Source of the DNA: Chlorobiota bacterium
GTDB taxonomy: Bacteria > Bacteroidota > Bacteroidia > Bacteroidales > VadinHA17
Reading direction: 5' to 3'
DNA: 64,000 nucleotides
Assembly: GCA_013152085.1 (NCBI GenBank)
Contig: JAADHC010000030.1
Span: 10,018 to 74,017 of the forward strand
Of the stretch, positions 25,364-35,355 are shown piece after piece; within the stretch, counting starts at the first letter, position 1; every line of letters starts with the position of its first letter. The position numbers and the translations under genes were made by a program. Under the pieces are notes generated by a model. The model did no database searches. It saw only the letters and a program-made list of their open reading frames with translations, and was not told where the DNA came from.

Positions 25364-25969
25364 CTAACCCGCAGATCCCTCATGAAAATCTTTTTGCAGA
25401 CACCGGAATCCGTAAATTAGAAAACCGGCAAACAGACCTGTGGAAACCAGAAACATTGCCAGGGAAAATATACGCCTCTCTTTTAATCCCGCAAGGTGAA
25501 TACGGTCTATTTTTATGGTGATTTCATGTTGGGTATATTGTTCCATTTTTGATAAGAGGTCATCAGAAATCCGGTCAAAAACCAAAGAGAGAGAATCAAT
25601 TTTTTCCTCTCCGGGCAGGATCTTTTTTTCATAAATCTCCTGGATAAGCTCCAGGTTATCCAGGGAGGCTTCCATAAGTCGTTGTACCGAATCGTTCCAT
25701 TGTAAAGAGCGTTTCATGGTCAGACCAAGCATACCATTTGTTTCATTGACCTTCCGGTTGAATTCGTCAAGTCGAACCTTTTCGTCATTTAACTCCTGTT
25801 CTTTCAGTGAAAGCCTGACTGTGGTACTCAGAATCTTATCGGAGGTTTTTAAAAACCGGTAACCCAGGTCTTTGATTTGATAAAGAAGAAAGGTTGATGC
25901 AATGGTAATTAAAATGATTCCGGCAATAACCCTGGTAATATTTCCCCGGGGGGATGATGTTGTATCCAT
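25364..25969 (-). CDS. Unknown membrane protein with two transmembrane helices
   Basis: The 201-residue protein has an N-terminal membrane helix (about residues 10-31, ITRVIAGIILITIASTFLLYQI), a helical, probably coiled-coil middle (about 45-155) and a second helix near the C-terminus (about 169-190, IFSLAMFLVSTGLFAGFLIYG). The layout resembles the sensor part of a chemoreceptor or kinase without its signalling domain, but there is no family match I recognise. Its neighbours are the phosphofructokinase gene (same strand) and a TonB receptor (opposite strand). Confidence 0.65.
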   Translation of the reverse strand: MDTTSSPRGNITRVIAGIILITIASTFLLYQIKDLGYRFLKTSDKILSTTVRLSLKEQELNDEKVRLDEFNRKVNETNGMLGLTMKRSLQWNDSVQRLMEASLDNLELIQEIYEKKILPGEEKIDSLSLVFDRISDDLLSKMEQYTQHEITIKIDRIHLAGLKERRIFSLAMFLVSTGLFAGFLIYGFRCLQKDFHEGSAG

Positions 25970-26236
25970 TTCTTTGATTTTTTTATATTGATAATAAAAA
26001 TAGCGGGATCTTTTTTGTATTTGACTGGGCCGGGAAGCATAATCGTTTCTTAATTCCGATTAAGTAAAGGGTTATAATAATACATAATATAATATATATT
26101 AAAATACATATTTATATTGTTGTTTAAATCGGATTTCTTTTAAATTAATATTAGATTATTGTTGTTCTGCACGGTTTGTTGGTATTTGTTGAAAATTACG
26201 ATTAATTTTCGAGATTCAAAAAAGGAATGGAGAGGA

Positions 26237-28564
26237 ATGGCTTTTTTTAAACGGATAGGTTATATCCTGATTTTATTATATTCTTTTTTTAATGTGTATG
26301 GGCAGGGAAAACATACGCTTAGTGGCTATGTACGGGATGCCGCTACCGGTGAAGAATTAATCGGTGCAACAATCACCATGGATTCTTTGCAAACCGGAAC
26401 ATCAACCAACCAGTACGGATATTATGCGCTGGTATTGCCCGAAGGGAGATACTCGGTCACATACCGTTATATTGGTTACAGCCCTGTAGTCATTGATATT
26501 GTTTTGTCTGGGGATATTCAGAAAAATATTATTTTAAAGCAATCATCCGAGACATTGGAGGAGGTAGTGGTTTCCGGGGAAGCTTCAGACCGGAATATAC
26601 GCTCCGCTGAAATGGGTGTGGAAAAGATTACTACAAAACAGCTTCAGGCAGTCCCTGTTATTTTTGGAGAACAGGATATTCTGAAAAGCATACAGCTTCT
26701 TCCCGGGATCAGTGCCGTTGGAGAAGGAAACAGTGGTTTTTACGTGAGAGGAGGTGATGCCAGCCAGAACCTGATTCTGTTGGATGAAGCTCCGGTATAT
26801 AATGCTTCGCATCTTTTGGGTTTCTTTTCTGTATTTAACAATGATGCCATAAAAGATGTAAAAATTATGAAAGGAAGCATGCCGGCCCAATATGGAGGAA
26901 GGCTTTCTTCTGTGCTGGACATCAAAATGAAAGAGGGGAACAACCAAAAGCTTACTACTTCGGGTGGCATCGGCCTTATTTCTTCAAGATTTCAGGTGGA
27001 GGGTCCGCTGCTGAAACAAAAAGGTTCTTTTATGGTCACCGGAAGACGTACTTATGCCGATCTGTTCCTGAAATTTTTTTCTGATACAAATCTGAACAGT
27101 AATGTACTATACTTTTATGATCTGAATGCAAAAGCAAACTACCGGTTTAGTGATAAAGACCGCCTGTTTCTTTCAGGATATCTGGGCCGGGATATTTTTA
27201 AATTCAGGAAAACCTTTGGGTTTGACTGGGGAAACCGTACCCTGTCCATGCGATGGAATCATATTTTTAACTCACGCCTTTTTCTGAACAGCTCACTCAT
27301 ATACAGTAATTATGACTACAAGTTCAACCTGATGTTCGAGGATGCGGAATTTACCATGAGGTCTGCTATTACAGACTTTAACTGGAAAGAGGATTTCCAG
27401 TATTATTTCTCGGCGGGGAACACCCTTAAATTCGGAACGAAATTAAACTACCACCGTTTTTTACCGGGAGAAGTAAGTTCTTCGGGTGATTTTCCGGTTA
27501 ACGACACAAAACTGGAAAATAAATATGCTTTGGAATCGGCCCTTTACATTTCGCACGAGATGAAACTTTTTTATTTTATGTCGGCGAACTATGGGTTACG
27601 GTTTTCTGCTTTTACACAAATGGGGCCCGGAAGTGTTTATTCTTTTGATTCGTTTGGAAATGTGATTGACACCCTCAGATTCGATCATATGGAAAACATT
27701 AAAACCTATTATAATCTGGATCCCCGTGTAACGCTGACTTTCCAACTTTCTGACCAAAGTTCTGTAAAGACTGCCTATATGCGGACACATCAATACCTGC
27801 ATCTTCTTTCCAATACCACCTCAGCCACACCGATCGATCTGTGGGTACCAAGCAGCCGGGTCATCAGGCCGCAAACCTCCGATCAGGTTTCGATCGGTTA
27901 TTTCAGAAATTTCAGGCAAAATCAATATGAAGCGTCCATGGAGATCTATTATCGTAAATTATACCACCAGATTGATTACAAAAACGGAGCGGATATTTTC
28001 CTGAATGACCTGGTGGAGACACAGCTTGTTTTTGGCAGTGGCCAGGCTTATGGTATGGAATTGTTTTTCAGGAAAAACTATGGAAAATGGCATGGATGGC
28101 TTAGTTATACACTTGCCCGTTCACTACGACGTTTCCCGGATATCAACAATGGGAACCCTTACCCGGCAAGACAGGATCGCATTCATGATATTTCTGTGGT
28201 AAGTATATGGGAGATCGGCCGAAAATGGTCTCTTTCCGCCGTATGGGTTTATTATACCGGAGATGCCGTAACCTTTCCCAGTGGAAAGTACCTGATTGAA
28301 AACCAGTACGTAAATTATTATACGGAGCGTAACGGTTCCCGGATGCCTGATTATCACAGAATGGATCTGGGGATCACCTACCATTCGGATCGTAAAAAGA
28401 AATGGCAATCAGGATGGAATTTCTCGATCTATAATGTATATGGAAGGAAAAATGCTTATTCCATCACTTTCGAATCCGACAAAGATAATCCGCAGAAAAC
28501 CGAAGCTGTAAAATTATACCTGTTTTCCGTAATCCCTTCGATAACTTATAATTTTAAATTTTAA
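26237..28564 (+). CDS. TonB-dependent outer-membrane receptor with carboxypeptidase-regulatory-like domain
   Basis: The 775-residue protein has a signal peptide ending near VYGQ, an N-terminal carboxypeptidase D regulatory-like domain (TLSGYVRDAATGEELIGATI), a plug domain (GFYVRGGDASQNLILLDEAPVYN, MPAQYGGRLSSVLDIKMKEG) and a long beta-barrel. No SusD gene follows; instead a DUF4249 lipoprotein gene starts 4 bases after the stop, a known alternative pairing. The substrate is unknown. ATG 26237 is preferred to the upstream TTG because it begins the signal peptide. The 267 bases before it are AT-rich without a clear regulatory site. Confidence 0.92.
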   Translation: MAFFKRIGYILILLYSFFNVYGQGKHTLSGYVRDAATGEELIGATITMDSLQTGTSTNQYGYYALVLPEGRYSVTYRYIGYSPVVIDIVLSGDIQKNIILKQSSETLEEVVVSGEASDRNIRSAEMGVEKITTKQLQAVPVIFGEQDILKSIQLLPGISAVGEGNSGFYVRGGDASQNLILLDEAPVYNASHLLGFFSVFNNDAIKDVKIMKGSMPAQYGGRLSSVLDIKMKEGNNQKLTTSGGIGLISSRFQVEGPLLKQKGSFMVTGRRTYADLFLKFFSDTNLNSNVLYFYDLNAKANYRFSDKDRLFLSGYLGRDIFKFRKTFGFDWGNRTLSMRWNHIFNSRLFLNSSLIYSNYDYKFNLMFEDAEFTMRSAITDFNWKEDFQYYFSAGNTLKFGTKLNYHRFLPGEVSSSGDFPVNDTKLENKYALESALYISHEMKLFYFMSANYGLRFSAFTQMGPGSVYSFDSFGNVIDTLRFDHMENIKTYYNLDPRVTLTFQLSDQSSVKTAYMRTHQYLHLLSNTTSATPIDLWVPSSRVIRPQTSDQVSIGYFRNFRQNQYEASMEIYYRKLYHQIDYKNGADIFLNDLVETQLVFGSGQAYGMELFFRKNYGKWHGWLSYTLARSLRRFPDINNGNPYPARQDRIHDISVVSIWEIGRKWSLSAVWVYYTGDAVTFPSGKYLIENQYVNYYTERNGSRMPDYHRMDLGITYHSDRKKKWQSGWNFSIYNVYGRKNAYSITFESDKDNPQKTEAVKLYLFSVIPSITYNFKF

Positions 28565-28568
28565 CCCT

Positions 28569-29369
28569 GTGCGAAACCATTTATATGTTTTGATATTATT
28601 GTTGTTGTTTTCCTCTTGTGAAGAGGTTGTGGATATTTCACTGAAGAATGTTCAATCTGCTGTTGTTGTTGAAGCAACAGTAACAAACCTTCCCGGAGGC
28701 CAAACGGTGAAAATATCAACGACTACAGATTATTATAACCCTTCGTTGCCGCTGATGAAACAGGGGGCCGAAGTCAGCGTGCTGGATGATCTCGGGAACA
28801 GCTGGTTGTTTAACGAAATCAGTAAGGGAGTGTATACAAATGGTAATCTTACCGGGAAAGAAGGCCGGAAATATACCTTAGAGGTAAAGGTTGACGGGAA
28901 AGATATAACCGGAGAATCCGAGATGCAGACAGTAACCCCTATTGATTCCATCCGATCGGAATATTTTCCGGGAACGCGATTTGCCGATCCGGGATATTTT
29001 GTAATTATTATGTTTACAGATCCTCCGGGGGAAGACCCGGATTACTACAGGATACGAATGTTTAACGGACAGAAACCCAATCCGGTAATTCAACTGGTAG
29101 ATGACCGTTTAACCAACGGGAATCAGATGGAGTTTTTCCTTTATGGCGGGAGTTATCAACCGGGGGATACCGCCATCGTAGAGTTGCAATCCATTGACTA
29201 CGGTACCTACATATATTTCTATACCTTAAGCAATGTCCTGGCCAGTGATCAGCAGGGAGCTACCTCCACGCCTGCCAATCCAAATACCAATCTGAGCGAT
29301 GATGCCCTGGGATATTTCGGGGCAATTGCCATTAGCAGGGATACCCTGGTTATCAGGGATCATGATTAA
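28569..29369 (+). CDS. DUF4249 lipoprotein partner of TonB receptor
   Basis: The 266-residue product starts at GTG 28569 with a signal peptide and lipobox (FSSCEE), followed by the DUF4249 opening EVVDISL and a beta-rich body (VVEATVTNLPGGQTVKIS). DUF4249 proteins are encoded next to TonB-dependent receptors in Bacteroidota and are thought to be surface lipoproteins working with them, in the way SusD works with SusC; biochemistry is lacking. The 4-base gap to the receptor supports one operon. Confidence 0.82.
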   Translation: MRNHLYVLILLLLFSSCEEVVDISLKNVQSAVVVEATVTNLPGGQTVKISTTTDYYNPSLPLMKQGAEVSVLDDLGNSWLFNEISKGVYTNGNLTGKEGRKYTLEVKVDGKDITGESEMQTVTPIDSIRSEYFPGTRFADPGYFVIIMFTDPPGEDPDYYRIRMFNGQKPNPVIQLVDDRLTNGNQMEFFLYGGSYQPGDTAIVELQSIDYGTYIYFYTLSNVLASDQQGATSTPANPNTNLSDDALGYFGAIAISRDTLVIRDHD

Positions 29370-29387
29370 AAACAGGCATTCAGTGAA

Positions 29388-30122
29388 CTAAGTTTGTACC
29401 TGCCATTTACGCTTTTCATGATGATGGTAAATTTCCATGGCGATCCAGACAACGATAGTGACAGCAAGGACGACGATCCAGAAAATTGGGACGTGAAACC
29501 TGCCGGTTAGTCCGTAGATTCTGGCAGTGATCATGGCTGTAAAAGCTAATGGAATTTCAAGGATCATGTGATATTCGTTAATCAGGACCTTTTTGAGTGA
29601 AAAGGGATACAGGGGTGGCTTGTAATGATTAAAAACAGGAAGAAATGCAGGGGTTTTGCTTTCCCAGGATGTAAAAACATCACCAAACTTTCCGGCAAGA
29701 AAATCGTCTTCTGCAAGCGAAATAAGTTTGTAATACATCCCCAGAATGACAAGATAAAAAAGGATAAAAACAACCGATTCGGTGAGAAGCAGCGGCCCGA
29801 GGTAGAGCAGGTAGTTTGCTATATAAAGGGGGTGACGAAAGATGGAGTACCAACCTGATGTGTTGAGCGTTTCGGCAACCTGGCGTGTACGGTTCCGGCC
29901 CGATGTCCCCGGAGGAACATGTCCGATGGTATCTATACGGATAAACAGGCCTGTCAGAGAAACCAGAAAATAGAAAAAAATCCTGAGATTTTCACCTTGA
30001 CCGGGGTTTCTGGGGAAAATGATCACAAAAACCAGGGCCAGCAGGAAAAAAAACACAGGAATTTGTCCCCGGTATCTGAATAAAAAATTCCCTGTCTTAA
30101 CCATCCAATGTTTTTTTTTCAT
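29388..30122 (-). CDS. Membrane methyltransferase of the PEMT/ICMT family
   Basis: The 244-residue multi-pass membrane protein has the cofactor-binding signature GWYSIFRHPLYIANYLLYLGPLLL typical of phospholipid and isoprenylcysteine methyltransferases. It is extended by two C-terminal hydrophobic segments. A lipid substrate is likely but not identifiable. ATG 30122 (MKKKHWMVK) is preferred to 30152. It is convergent with the DUF4249 gene, with 18 bases between the stops. Confidence 0.75.
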   Translation of the reverse strand: MKKKHWMVKTGNFLFRYRGQIPVFFFLLALVFVIIFPRNPGQGENLRIFFYFLVSLTGLFIRIDTIGHVPPGTSGRNRTRQVAETLNTSGWYSIFRHPLYIANYLLYLGPLLLTESVVFILFYLVILGMYYKLISLAEDDFLAGKFGDVFTSWESKTPAFLPVFNHYKPPLYPFSLKKVLINEYHMILEIPLAFTAMITARIYGLTGRFHVPIFWIVVLAVTIVVWIAMEIYHHHEKRKWQVQT

Positions 30123-30213
30123 TCTTCTGCAATTTAATGGGGGTTCGCCCAAAAATAATATAAAAGTTATAAAACTTTAAACGGTTGAACGGATTATTTT
30201 TTGTCGATGTGAT

Positions 30214-30897
30214 TCAGGGAATGCTGTCTTTTATACAGCGTACGGAAAACGCCCGGACTTTAAGTTCCTGTTGAATAATGGGTCTCCGGGTACTGTTGTT
30301 AAGTAACAGGTAATATGCATAAGATGACTGATTTCCGGTGGAAGACCAGTAAGCCCCGAGCGCATTAAGGTTTCCGTAGAGAACATCATATTTATTCCCT
30401 CCGAGCAAACCTTTGAAACCGGAGACTCCGTCAGGTAAAAGCTCCATTGACGAAGGATAGGCCGTGATCAGTGATTCCCAGTCTGGTTTTGAAGGCACCC
30501 GCCATCCGGCAGGACAAATCCCCGTATCACGTTCCGTAGTTGAGTAGTTCATCATCTCATCCCATGTATACAGCCCTCCGTAAACATCACAGTTTTGCAG
30601 TTTATCTCCATAGCAATATTTTTCCGGGATGCCATTATCAGAGGGAAGCCCGTCTCCGTTATCTCCGCCGGTTTTTGAATCAATGACTTTGCCATAATTC
30701 AGGTTTTCAGACATCCACCATCGCCCGTTGATAAATACGGTGGTATAGAAAACGCTGTCCCGCTGATCAAACAGGGTTCCTTTTGCAGAAGTGGGCGTAA
30801 CCAGAATTTCTTCCTGTTTGCAACCGGTCAGGATAATTATGGGCAGGACAAAAAGAAAGACCCGTTTCTTTAAACAATATTTCTGAATGATAAACAT
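30214..30897 (-). CDS. FISUMP-domain lipoprotein
   Basis: The 227-residue product has a signal peptide with lipobox LTGC, then the Fibrobacter succinogenes major paralogous (FISUMP) domain: NGRWWMSENLNYG, YCYGDKLQNCDVYGGLYTWDEMMNY, GICPAGWRVPSKPDWESLI and the ending VRCIKD. The fold is common in surface lipoproteins of Bacteroidota and Fibrobacteres; its role is unknown. It stands alone between a methyltransferase gene and the envelope-transport operon. Confidence 0.88.
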   Translation of the reverse strand: MFIIQKYCLKKRVFLFVLPIIILTGCKQEEILVTPTSAKGTLFDQRDSVFYTTVFINGRWWMSENLNYGKVIDSKTGGDNGDGLPSDNGIPEKYCYGDKLQNCDVYGGLYTWDEMMNYSTTERDTGICPAGWRVPSKPDWESLITAYPSSMELLPDGVSGFKGLLGGNKYDVLYGNLNALGAYWSSTGNQSSYAYYLLLNNSTRRPIIQQELKVRAFSVRCIKDSIP

Positions 30898-30975
30898 TCC
30901 TGATCCCTGTATGTTTTTCTTTGCTTTATAATTATAAATTACGGATCTTCCGGATGATTGTTGTGTGGCATGTGC

Positions 30976-32124
30976 TTAAAAACTCCACTTTAACCTGAGA
31001 AAACCAATGGTGATTTTCTGTCGTCCGGTATCAGGATTAAATTCTCCGTCGAAATACTGCAGGAAAAAGGAGAGATCAAGATTTTCCATTAAAGAAGCAG
31101 ACAGGCTGGGACCAAGAAACATTCCGTTAATTGACGGATAGTAAATGGCAGAAAAGGTACCGTTAATCAGGGGAGTAAAAGGGTAACTTACCTGTCCGAA
31201 AATATTAAAATCGGTAAAAGCGATGGTTTTAACCGAAAGCGGCATAAAATAAAAATCGGTAAAGCTGGAAAAACGATAATCAATACTGGAATACAGAAAT
31301 TCAAATTGCAGATAAAGTGAATTTTTAAATACATAATCAGCATCCAGCGAAAGCATAATATCTCCATTACCCCAGGTCGAATCCTTTGGCTGAAACAGGG
31401 AAACTTCCCCTTTAAAACCTGCTCCCCCGATATTTCCGGACCAGCCCATACCCGTCACCCAGTCAGTACTGTTCAGAATTCCGGCAAAATATTGTAAATC
31501 AAAGTTTCCCGGACTGATGTTAAAACGGGAAGCTGCGGTAACTTTATTATTTCCATCCACTTTTGCGGTAATTTCTACCCCGGAGGATGTTCCGGGGAAA
31601 TACCGGATCCGCACTGCATCAGAACCCGGTTTTTCAGGGTAATCAATGTCAAAAAAAGAATAAGCATTGAAAATATCATTGGGATTCCACACATAAGTCT
31701 GTCCCCAGTTGATGCGCTGTCGCCCGACGCGTATTTCAAGTTTGTTAAACTGAAAGTTAAGCCAGGCACGGTCGATCATGGAGTTCAAAATGTAGGAAGT
31801 TCCCGTAGAAACATTAAAGGAAAGATCCATCCATCCGTTGTCCCGTCCGAACAGGTCGGTATACCCGGGAATATTGAGGGAGGTTCCGTAAAAAAAGCGG
31901 TTCCGCATTTCAACATCTGCGGTGATATATGTATTGGCGTACCATTTCAGTTGCAGCCTGTTATGGATCAGATTATCATGGATCCAGGAAGCACCAACTT
32001 TTTCAAACATCACGTCCTGCATATTGTTCAGATATCCGGAAAACACAAGTTGCCCTTGAACCCTATTCATTCCGGAGAAAATCAGGAAGACAATCAACAG
32101 GGATATGATGATACTTCTCCTCAT
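30976..32124 (-). CDS. Outer-membrane beta-barrel protein of the ABC/LolA-like operon
   Basis: The 382-residue protein has a signal peptide ending near VQGQ and alternating aromatic/polar strands throughout, ending in IGFLRLKWSF, a terminal Phe typical of BAM-inserted barrels. The stretch RVGRQRINWGQTYVWNPNDIF resembles DUF1302/alginate-export-type porins. It is the last gene of the seven-gene operon starting with the TetR gene, 27 bases behind the ATPase gene. Inference: outer-membrane end of the transport route. The family call is tentative. Confidence 0.7.
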   Translation of the reverse strand: MRRSIIISLLIVFLIFSGMNRVQGQLVFSGYLNNMQDVMFEKVGASWIHDNLIHNRLQLKWYANTYITADVEMRNRFFYGTSLNIPGYTDLFGRDNGWMDLSFNVSTGTSYILNSMIDRAWLNFQFNKLEIRVGRQRINWGQTYVWNPNDIFNAYSFFDIDYPEKPGSDAVRIRYFPGTSSGVEITAKVDGNNKVTAASRFNISPGNFDLQYFAGILNSTDWVTGMGWSGNIGGAGFKGEVSLFQPKDSTWGNGDIMLSLDADYVFKNSLYLQFEFLYSSIDYRFSSFTDFYFMPLSVKTIAFTDFNIFGQVSYPFTPLINGTFSAIYYPSINGMFLGPSLSASLMENLDLSFFLQYFDGEFNPDTGRQKITIGFLRLKWSF

Positions 32125-32151
32125 GGATATTCGTTTTATTTAGCCCTTAAA

Positions 32152-32838
32152 TTAATGCTTCAAAGAGTCGTTGACAATATGCCCGTCTTCGAGGGTTACG
32201 ACACGGTGTGCTTTTTTTACCACGCGTGCATCATGGGTAGAGAAAATAAACGTTGTTCCTTCTTCTTTATTCAGCCTTTCCATAATATCCAGGAGGTTCT
32301 CGGTGGATTTGGAGTCCAGGTTTGCTGTCGGCTCATCGGCAAGGATAAATTTAGGCTTTGACGCCAGAGCCCGCGCTACGGCAACCCGCTGTTGTTGCCC
32401 GCCGGAAAGTTTGCTGGGCCGGCTGTTGATTCGGTCGCCCAATCCTACGGCTTCCAGCAATTCCCGGGTTCTTTCCATACGTTTTGCTTTAGGCCATCGC
32501 TGCAGGTTCATAATAAATTCCACATTCTCGCCTGCCGTCAGAACAGGAAGCAGGTTATAAGCCTGAAATACAAATCCGATATTGTGAAGTCTGAAATCGA
32601 TGATCTTACGTGGTTTTAACGACCACAGATCAATACTGTCAATGATCACTTTCCCTTCGGTGGGGCTGTCAAGGCCACCAATAAGGTTCAGAAACGTAGT
32701 CTTTCCTGATCCCGACGGGCCGACAATGGCCGTAAACTCTCCCTGTTCGACGACAAAATTAACATGGTCAACGGCTTTTACTTCTATTTCCGTACTGTCA
32801 TAGATTTTGGTCAGTTCCTGTGTTTCGAGAATTTTCAT
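32152..32838 (-). CDS. ABC transporter ATPase, LolD/MacB type
   Basis: A 228-residue nucleotide-binding subunit with Walker A (GPSGSGKTTFLN), Q-loop region (FVFQAYNLLPVLTAGENV), signature motif (LSGGQQQRVAVARAL), Walker B (FILADEPTANLD) and H-loop (FIFSTHD). The sequence resembles LolD and MacB, which power mechanotransmission by FtsX-type permeases rather than transport through the membrane. It is the only ATPase for three adjacent permease genes. Confidence 0.93.
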   Translation of the reverse strand: MKILETQELTKIYDSTEIEVKAVDHVNFVVEQGEFTAIVGPSGSGKTTFLNLIGGLDSPTEGKVIIDSIDLWSLKPRKIIDFRLHNIGFVFQAYNLLPVLTAGENVEFIMNLQRWPKAKRMERTRELLEAVGLGDRINSRPSKLSGGQQQRVAVARALASKPKFILADEPTANLDSKSTENLLDIMERLNKEEGTTFIFSTHDARVVKKAHRVVTLEDGHIVNDSLKH

Positions 32839-32880
32839 AGCTAAATTGATTTATACGAATTATTTCTTTAGGGATCAAAA

Positions 32881-34098
32881 TTATTCCATCCGGAGCGCAT
32901 CTGCCGGATCATTGCGAAGCGCTTTCCATGCAGGATATATGGCTGCAATGATTCCGGTAATAACGACCATGATGGTTACCGTGATGAGCATATTGGTATC
33001 AAGACTGGTATTGATCATGGAGTCATAGCCCAGTTGGGCATAACCTTCCGACCACATCGACATATCAATCACATGGGTTTCGAAATATTTTGAAATCAAT
33101 GTCCCGAGAATAACCCCGGAAATACCACCGGTAAGAGACAGCATGACCGTTTCGAGGATAACCATGCTGAAGATCTTTAATTTGCTCATTCCAATGGCCA
33201 TGAGCATGCCGATTTCCTTTGTTCTTTCAAGTACAACCATGAGCATGGTGTTGATAATGCCGAATAAAAGGGCAAGAAGTATGATAATAATAAAAATGTA
33301 CATATACATATCCATAACTTCGGTGATATAACTCATTTCTGGACTGATTTCTTTCCAGTTGAGCACTTCAAGTGAAGGAACAATGGTTTTGATTTTATGC
33401 TGAACCGCCAGGGTGGATTCATTGTTGTCCAGACGTATTGCAATTTCATGACAGGCATCCTTTGGCAGATCAATCAGGGCTGCCAGATCATCGAAACGTA
33501 CATAAATGTTGCTTTCGTCAAAAGCAGAATTGGCCGTTTTATAGATCCCGGCAACACGAAAGGCCCCGGCAGTAAGATTCCTGTCCATGTCCTGCAGGGT
33601 AATCACTACTTTTGAGCGTACATGAACATTTAACTTTTTGGCCAGTTTTTCACCGATAACAACAGGATTACGTTTTATCCCTTCGAAATATTTCCCGTTT
33701 GTTATTTTTTCAAAGATGTTTGTAACCTGCTTTTCTTCATCCGGATATATTCCTGAAATTTTGACCCCGGCACCTGTTTCAGCAGAAGAGACCATGGATT
33801 GAATAACAATCCTGGGGCTGACTCCGACCACATGGGGAATTGCCCGGATTGAATCTGTCAGGGAAGAAACGTCCGGAATGATATATTTCATTTCTGAAGT
33901 TTTCCGGAACAATGAATCGTGAATTTGAATATGCGAAATTTCGGTCTGAATGGCTGTATCAATCCGCTTGTCCATCATTCCTTTCATAAATGCCGTGGAA
34001 AAGACCCCGGCCGTTATGCCCAGGGCAATAGCAGTAATAATGACCAGACTGCGAACTTTGTTTCTCCATATGTTTCTCCAGGATACCGGTATTAACAT
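32881..34098 (-). CDS. FtsX/LolC-type ABC permease (third, divergent copy)
   Basis: The 405-residue protein has the MacB/LolCE layout: N-terminal helix (SWRNIWRNKVRSLVIITAIALGITAG), a large periplasmic domain (about residues 45-270) and three C-terminal helices of the FtsX domain (IFIIIILLALLFGIINTMLMVVLERTKEIGMLMAIGMS). It differs clearly from the two other permeases of the operon. It may form the partner half of a heterodimer with one or both of them. Confidence 0.88.
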   Translation of the reverse strand: MLIPVSWRNIWRNKVRSLVIITAIALGITAGVFSTAFMKGMMDKRIDTAIQTEISHIQIHDSLFRKTSEMKYIIPDVSSLTDSIRAIPHVVGVSPRIVIQSMVSSAETGAGVKISGIYPDEEKQVTNIFEKITNGKYFEGIKRNPVVIGEKLAKKLNVHVRSKVVITLQDMDRNLTAGAFRVAGIYKTANSAFDESNIYVRFDDLAALIDLPKDACHEIAIRLDNNESTLAVQHKIKTIVPSLEVLNWKEISPEMSYITEVMDMYMYIFIIIILLALLFGIINTMLMVVLERTKEIGMLMAIGMSKLKIFSMVILETVMLSLTGGISGVILGTLISKYFETHVIDMSMWSEGYAQLGYDSMINTSLDTNMLITVTIMVVITGIIAAIYPAWKALRNDPADALRME

Positions 34099-34126
34099 GA
34101 TATTATACTTTTGATGAATTCATGAA

Positions 34127-35344
34127 TTATGCACGTAATGAGGTTGTTACATTCAAATGAAAAGATTTATATAAAGGATAAATGGCTATTAAAAGAGTCA
34201 GTACAAACACGGTAATGGCCTGATTGTAAAACACAAATGGTTGCCAGGAAAAAGCCAGTACCGGCTCTAACCCCATGTCCAGATATGTTTTGGCTGCTTC
34301 GCCCGTCAAACGGATAGGATGATTATAATAATAAGCAATGATCGGAACGCTTCCTGCAATTCCTGATATTACACCAAGGAAGCCAATATAAAGGGTCTCA
34401 AAAAAGAGGATTATTCCCAATACTGATTTTTGCATGCCGATGGCCACCATCACTCCCATTTCGCGTCTTCGTTCGGAGATCATCATCATAATGGTTCCCA
34501 GGATACCGAAAGCAATGATTAAATAAAGGATGGCTTTCATGATTTTTCCTCCGCTGCGGTCGGCATCAATCATTTGCACAATCTCGGGCTGCATTTCATC
34601 CCAGGACATCAGGGAATAAGGGGAAGAAACAAGCATGTTTAATTTCTTTTTAGCATGTGGTAAATGATAATGGTTTTTAACCATGATAACCAGTGATGTA
34701 ACCAGGTTATCGGCAGAGTAAAAATCCTGTGCCAATTTGAGGTCCATGTATATAAATTGCTTGTTGAATTCGGGCAGGGGATATTCAAAAATTCCTTCCA
34801 CAGGGTATTTCCCTGCCGCATTCGCTCCATGGTATCCCATCCCGAGCAACACCAAAGTGTCACCAACATCAATCTGCAAAAAACCCGCAAGTTCCTTCCC
34901 CATTATAATGCCCTTGCTCCCCGGTTCAAGATAGCGACCCCGGATGATCCACTTCTCAGGATTGGTGATTTTATTCTCACCAACCGGGTCAATGCCGATA
35001 ACCATAGCACCTTTGGTCAGGTCTTCGGATGAAGCCAAAGCATACGATTCAAGCCTTGGAGAAAAAGAAGTAACCTCATTAACAGAGGAAACCTTTTTTA
35101 ACAAGCTGTCATTCAAAGTAAAGGTGTTATTGATGGTTTTGTTTTCCCAGTAATCCACATTGTGAATCTGCAGGTACCCCGAATAAAACTTCACTACATT
35201 ATCAATCATTGTCCCGTAGCTGCCTTCCTGCATTGAGGACATGACTGCGGCAAAAATAACCCCGAAAAATACCGAAGCCGCTGTGATCAGGGTTCTTCTT
35301 TTGTTCCGCCAAAGGTTACGCCATGCAATTTTCAGGTAATTCAT
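34127..35344 (-). CDS. FtsX/LolC-type ABC permease (second copy)
   Basis: The 405-residue permease opens with MNYLKIAWRNLWRNKRRTLI followed by TAASVFFGVIFAAVMSSMQEGSYG, nearly the same as the next gene upstream (TASSVFFGVIFAITYTSVQEGSFG), so the two are recent or conserved tandem paralogs. It has a large periplasmic domain, then three C-terminal helices (AILYLIIAFGILGTIMMMISERRREMGVMVAIGM). The gap to the first copy is 11 bases. Confidence 0.88.
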   Translation of the reverse strand: MNYLKIAWRNLWRNKRRTLITAASVFFGVIFAAVMSSMQEGSYGTMIDNVVKFYSGYLQIHNVDYWENKTINNTFTLNDSLLKKVSSVNEVTSFSPRLESYALASSEDLTKGAMVIGIDPVGENKITNPEKWIIRGRYLEPGSKGIIMGKELAGFLQIDVGDTLVLLGMGYHGANAAGKYPVEGIFEYPLPEFNKQFIYMDLKLAQDFYSADNLVTSLVIMVKNHYHLPHAKKKLNMLVSSPYSLMSWDEMQPEIVQMIDADRSGGKIMKAILYLIIAFGILGTIMMMISERRREMGVMVAIGMQKSVLGIILFFETLYIGFLGVISGIAGSVPIIAYYYNHPIRLTGEAAKTYLDMGLEPVLAFSWQPFVFYNQAITVFVLTLLIAIYPLYKSFHLNVTTSLRA

Positions 35345-35355
35345 TTTCTTGAGTT